Part shown: positions 5,918-6,088 of the stretch, in pieces
Layout of the letters: every line of letters starts with the position of its first letter
How positions within the stretch are numbered: position 1 is the stretch's first letter
Translations under genes and position numbers: made by a program
Assembly: GCA_033809415.1 (NCBI GenBank)
Contig: JAPXLT010000278.1
Span: forward strand, 1-6,088
DNA from: JAQVUB01 sp033809415
GTDB taxonomy: Bacteria > Verrucomicrobiota > Lentisphaeria > Oligosphaerales > Oligosphaeraceae
Reading direction: 5' to 3'
DNA: 6,088 bases
Notes under the pieces: generated by a model
Database searches by the model: none
What the model was told of the DNA's origin: nothing
Seen by the model: only the letters and a program-made list of their open reading frames with translations

Positions 5918-5961
5918 CACGGACGGAACACGGACGGGACACGGACTTTACACGGACGACA
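5918..5961 (+). repeat. Second 11-bp tandem array, four units
   Basis: The units are CACGGACGGAA (5918), CACGGACGGGA (5929), CACGGACTTTA (5940) and CACGGACGACA (5951). They are the same family as the array at 3049-3169. The last unit ends in CGACA followed by GACAGATC, as the other array ends in CGACA followed by GATC, so the two arrays share a right boundary. Confidence 0.88.
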
Positions 5962-6000
5962 GACAGATCGGACGGATCGCCATGTGCCAAGGTCGGCTTT

Positions 6001-6088
6001 ACTTTTTCAGTCGGAGGCGATATGGAGCGCCGGCGGCTCGCCGGCATGAAGCCGGCTTCCCTCTTCCATCACCGAAAAATCAAAAAGT
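6001..6088. repeat. Imperfect inverted-repeat element, cut by the window end
   Basis: ACTTTTT (6001-6007) is the reverse complement of AAAAAGT (6082-6088). Inside it TCGG (6011-6014) matches CCGA (6072-6075) and ATGGA (6022-6026) matches TCCAT (6065-6069). The core holds a perfect hairpin, GCCGGCG-GCT-CGCCGGC (6029-6045), and a 12-bp palindrome, GAAGCCGGCTTC (6048-6059). It looks like a non-coding structural or MITE-like element. Confidence 0.55.

Noticed and set aside
5865..6047. Minus-strand open frame of 60 codons over the last repeat block
   Set aside because: Its residues are translated repeat units (VKSVSRPCSVRV), as with the frame at 3101-3379.
6022..6088. Start of a new gene at ATG 6022 with GGAGG upstream
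   Set aside because: The frame covers an inverted-repeat element, encodes an Arg/His/Lys-rich peptide without a family pattern, and is cut by the window end; it cannot be supported.

Overview
The window is about 6.1 kb of bacterial chromosome with every recognisable gene on the + strand. Gene content and intergenic style (a Trp-repressor-family regulator, a divergent LacI-family regulator, and C/A-rich 'ACCACGAACCACACG' and 'CACGGAC' intergenic repeats) suggest a member of the PVC group, perhaps Lentisphaerae/Victivallales-like. This is inference from pattern memory and is not proven by any marker gene here.

Region 1 (1-3039) holds three tightly packed genes joined by two ATGA overlaps: the 3' part of a BrkB/YihY-family membrane protein with a cytoplasmic C-terminal domain, a periplasmic metal-binding protein (ZnuA/TroA family), and its ABC ATPase (ZnuC-like). 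They should be one transcript, whose promoter lies left of the window.

Region 2 (3040-3358) is a 319-base gap that interrupts the transporter operon. It is almost entirely repeat: an eleven-unit array of an 11-bp repeat, then a three-hairpin element built from two diverged 23-bp direct repeats around a perfect 8-bp-stem palindrome, then two mutually exclusive hairpins ending 32 bases before the next start codon.

Region 3 (3359-4551) holds the ABC permease (ZnuB-like) and, 2 bases after it, a 100-residue TrpR-family regulator. The three transporter parts form a complete Zn(II) or Mn(II) importer: binding protein in the periplasm, permease in the inner membrane, ATPase in the cytoplasm. No Fur/Zur-type metal regulator is visible.

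Region 4 (4552-4802) is intergenic. It has a long hairpin starting just after the TrpR-family stop, an AT-rich promoter-like stretch, and a LacI-type operator palindrome with a central CG, a likely autoregulatory site for the next gene.

Region 5 (4803-5843) is a LacI/GalR-family regulator, more AT-rich than the transporter genes. Region 6 (5844-6088) is a second mixed repeat block: another copy of the ATTTTTTAAC element, four more 11-bp units, and an 88-base imperfect inverted repeat that reaches the window end.

No obviously new multi-gene system is present. The most distinctive signals are the repeat families: a shared ATTTTTTAAC left boundary just behind three separate stop codons, and a shared right boundary of the 11-bp arrays. 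Next are the repeat-filled break inside the metal importer operon and the pairing of that importer with a TrpR-family regulator.
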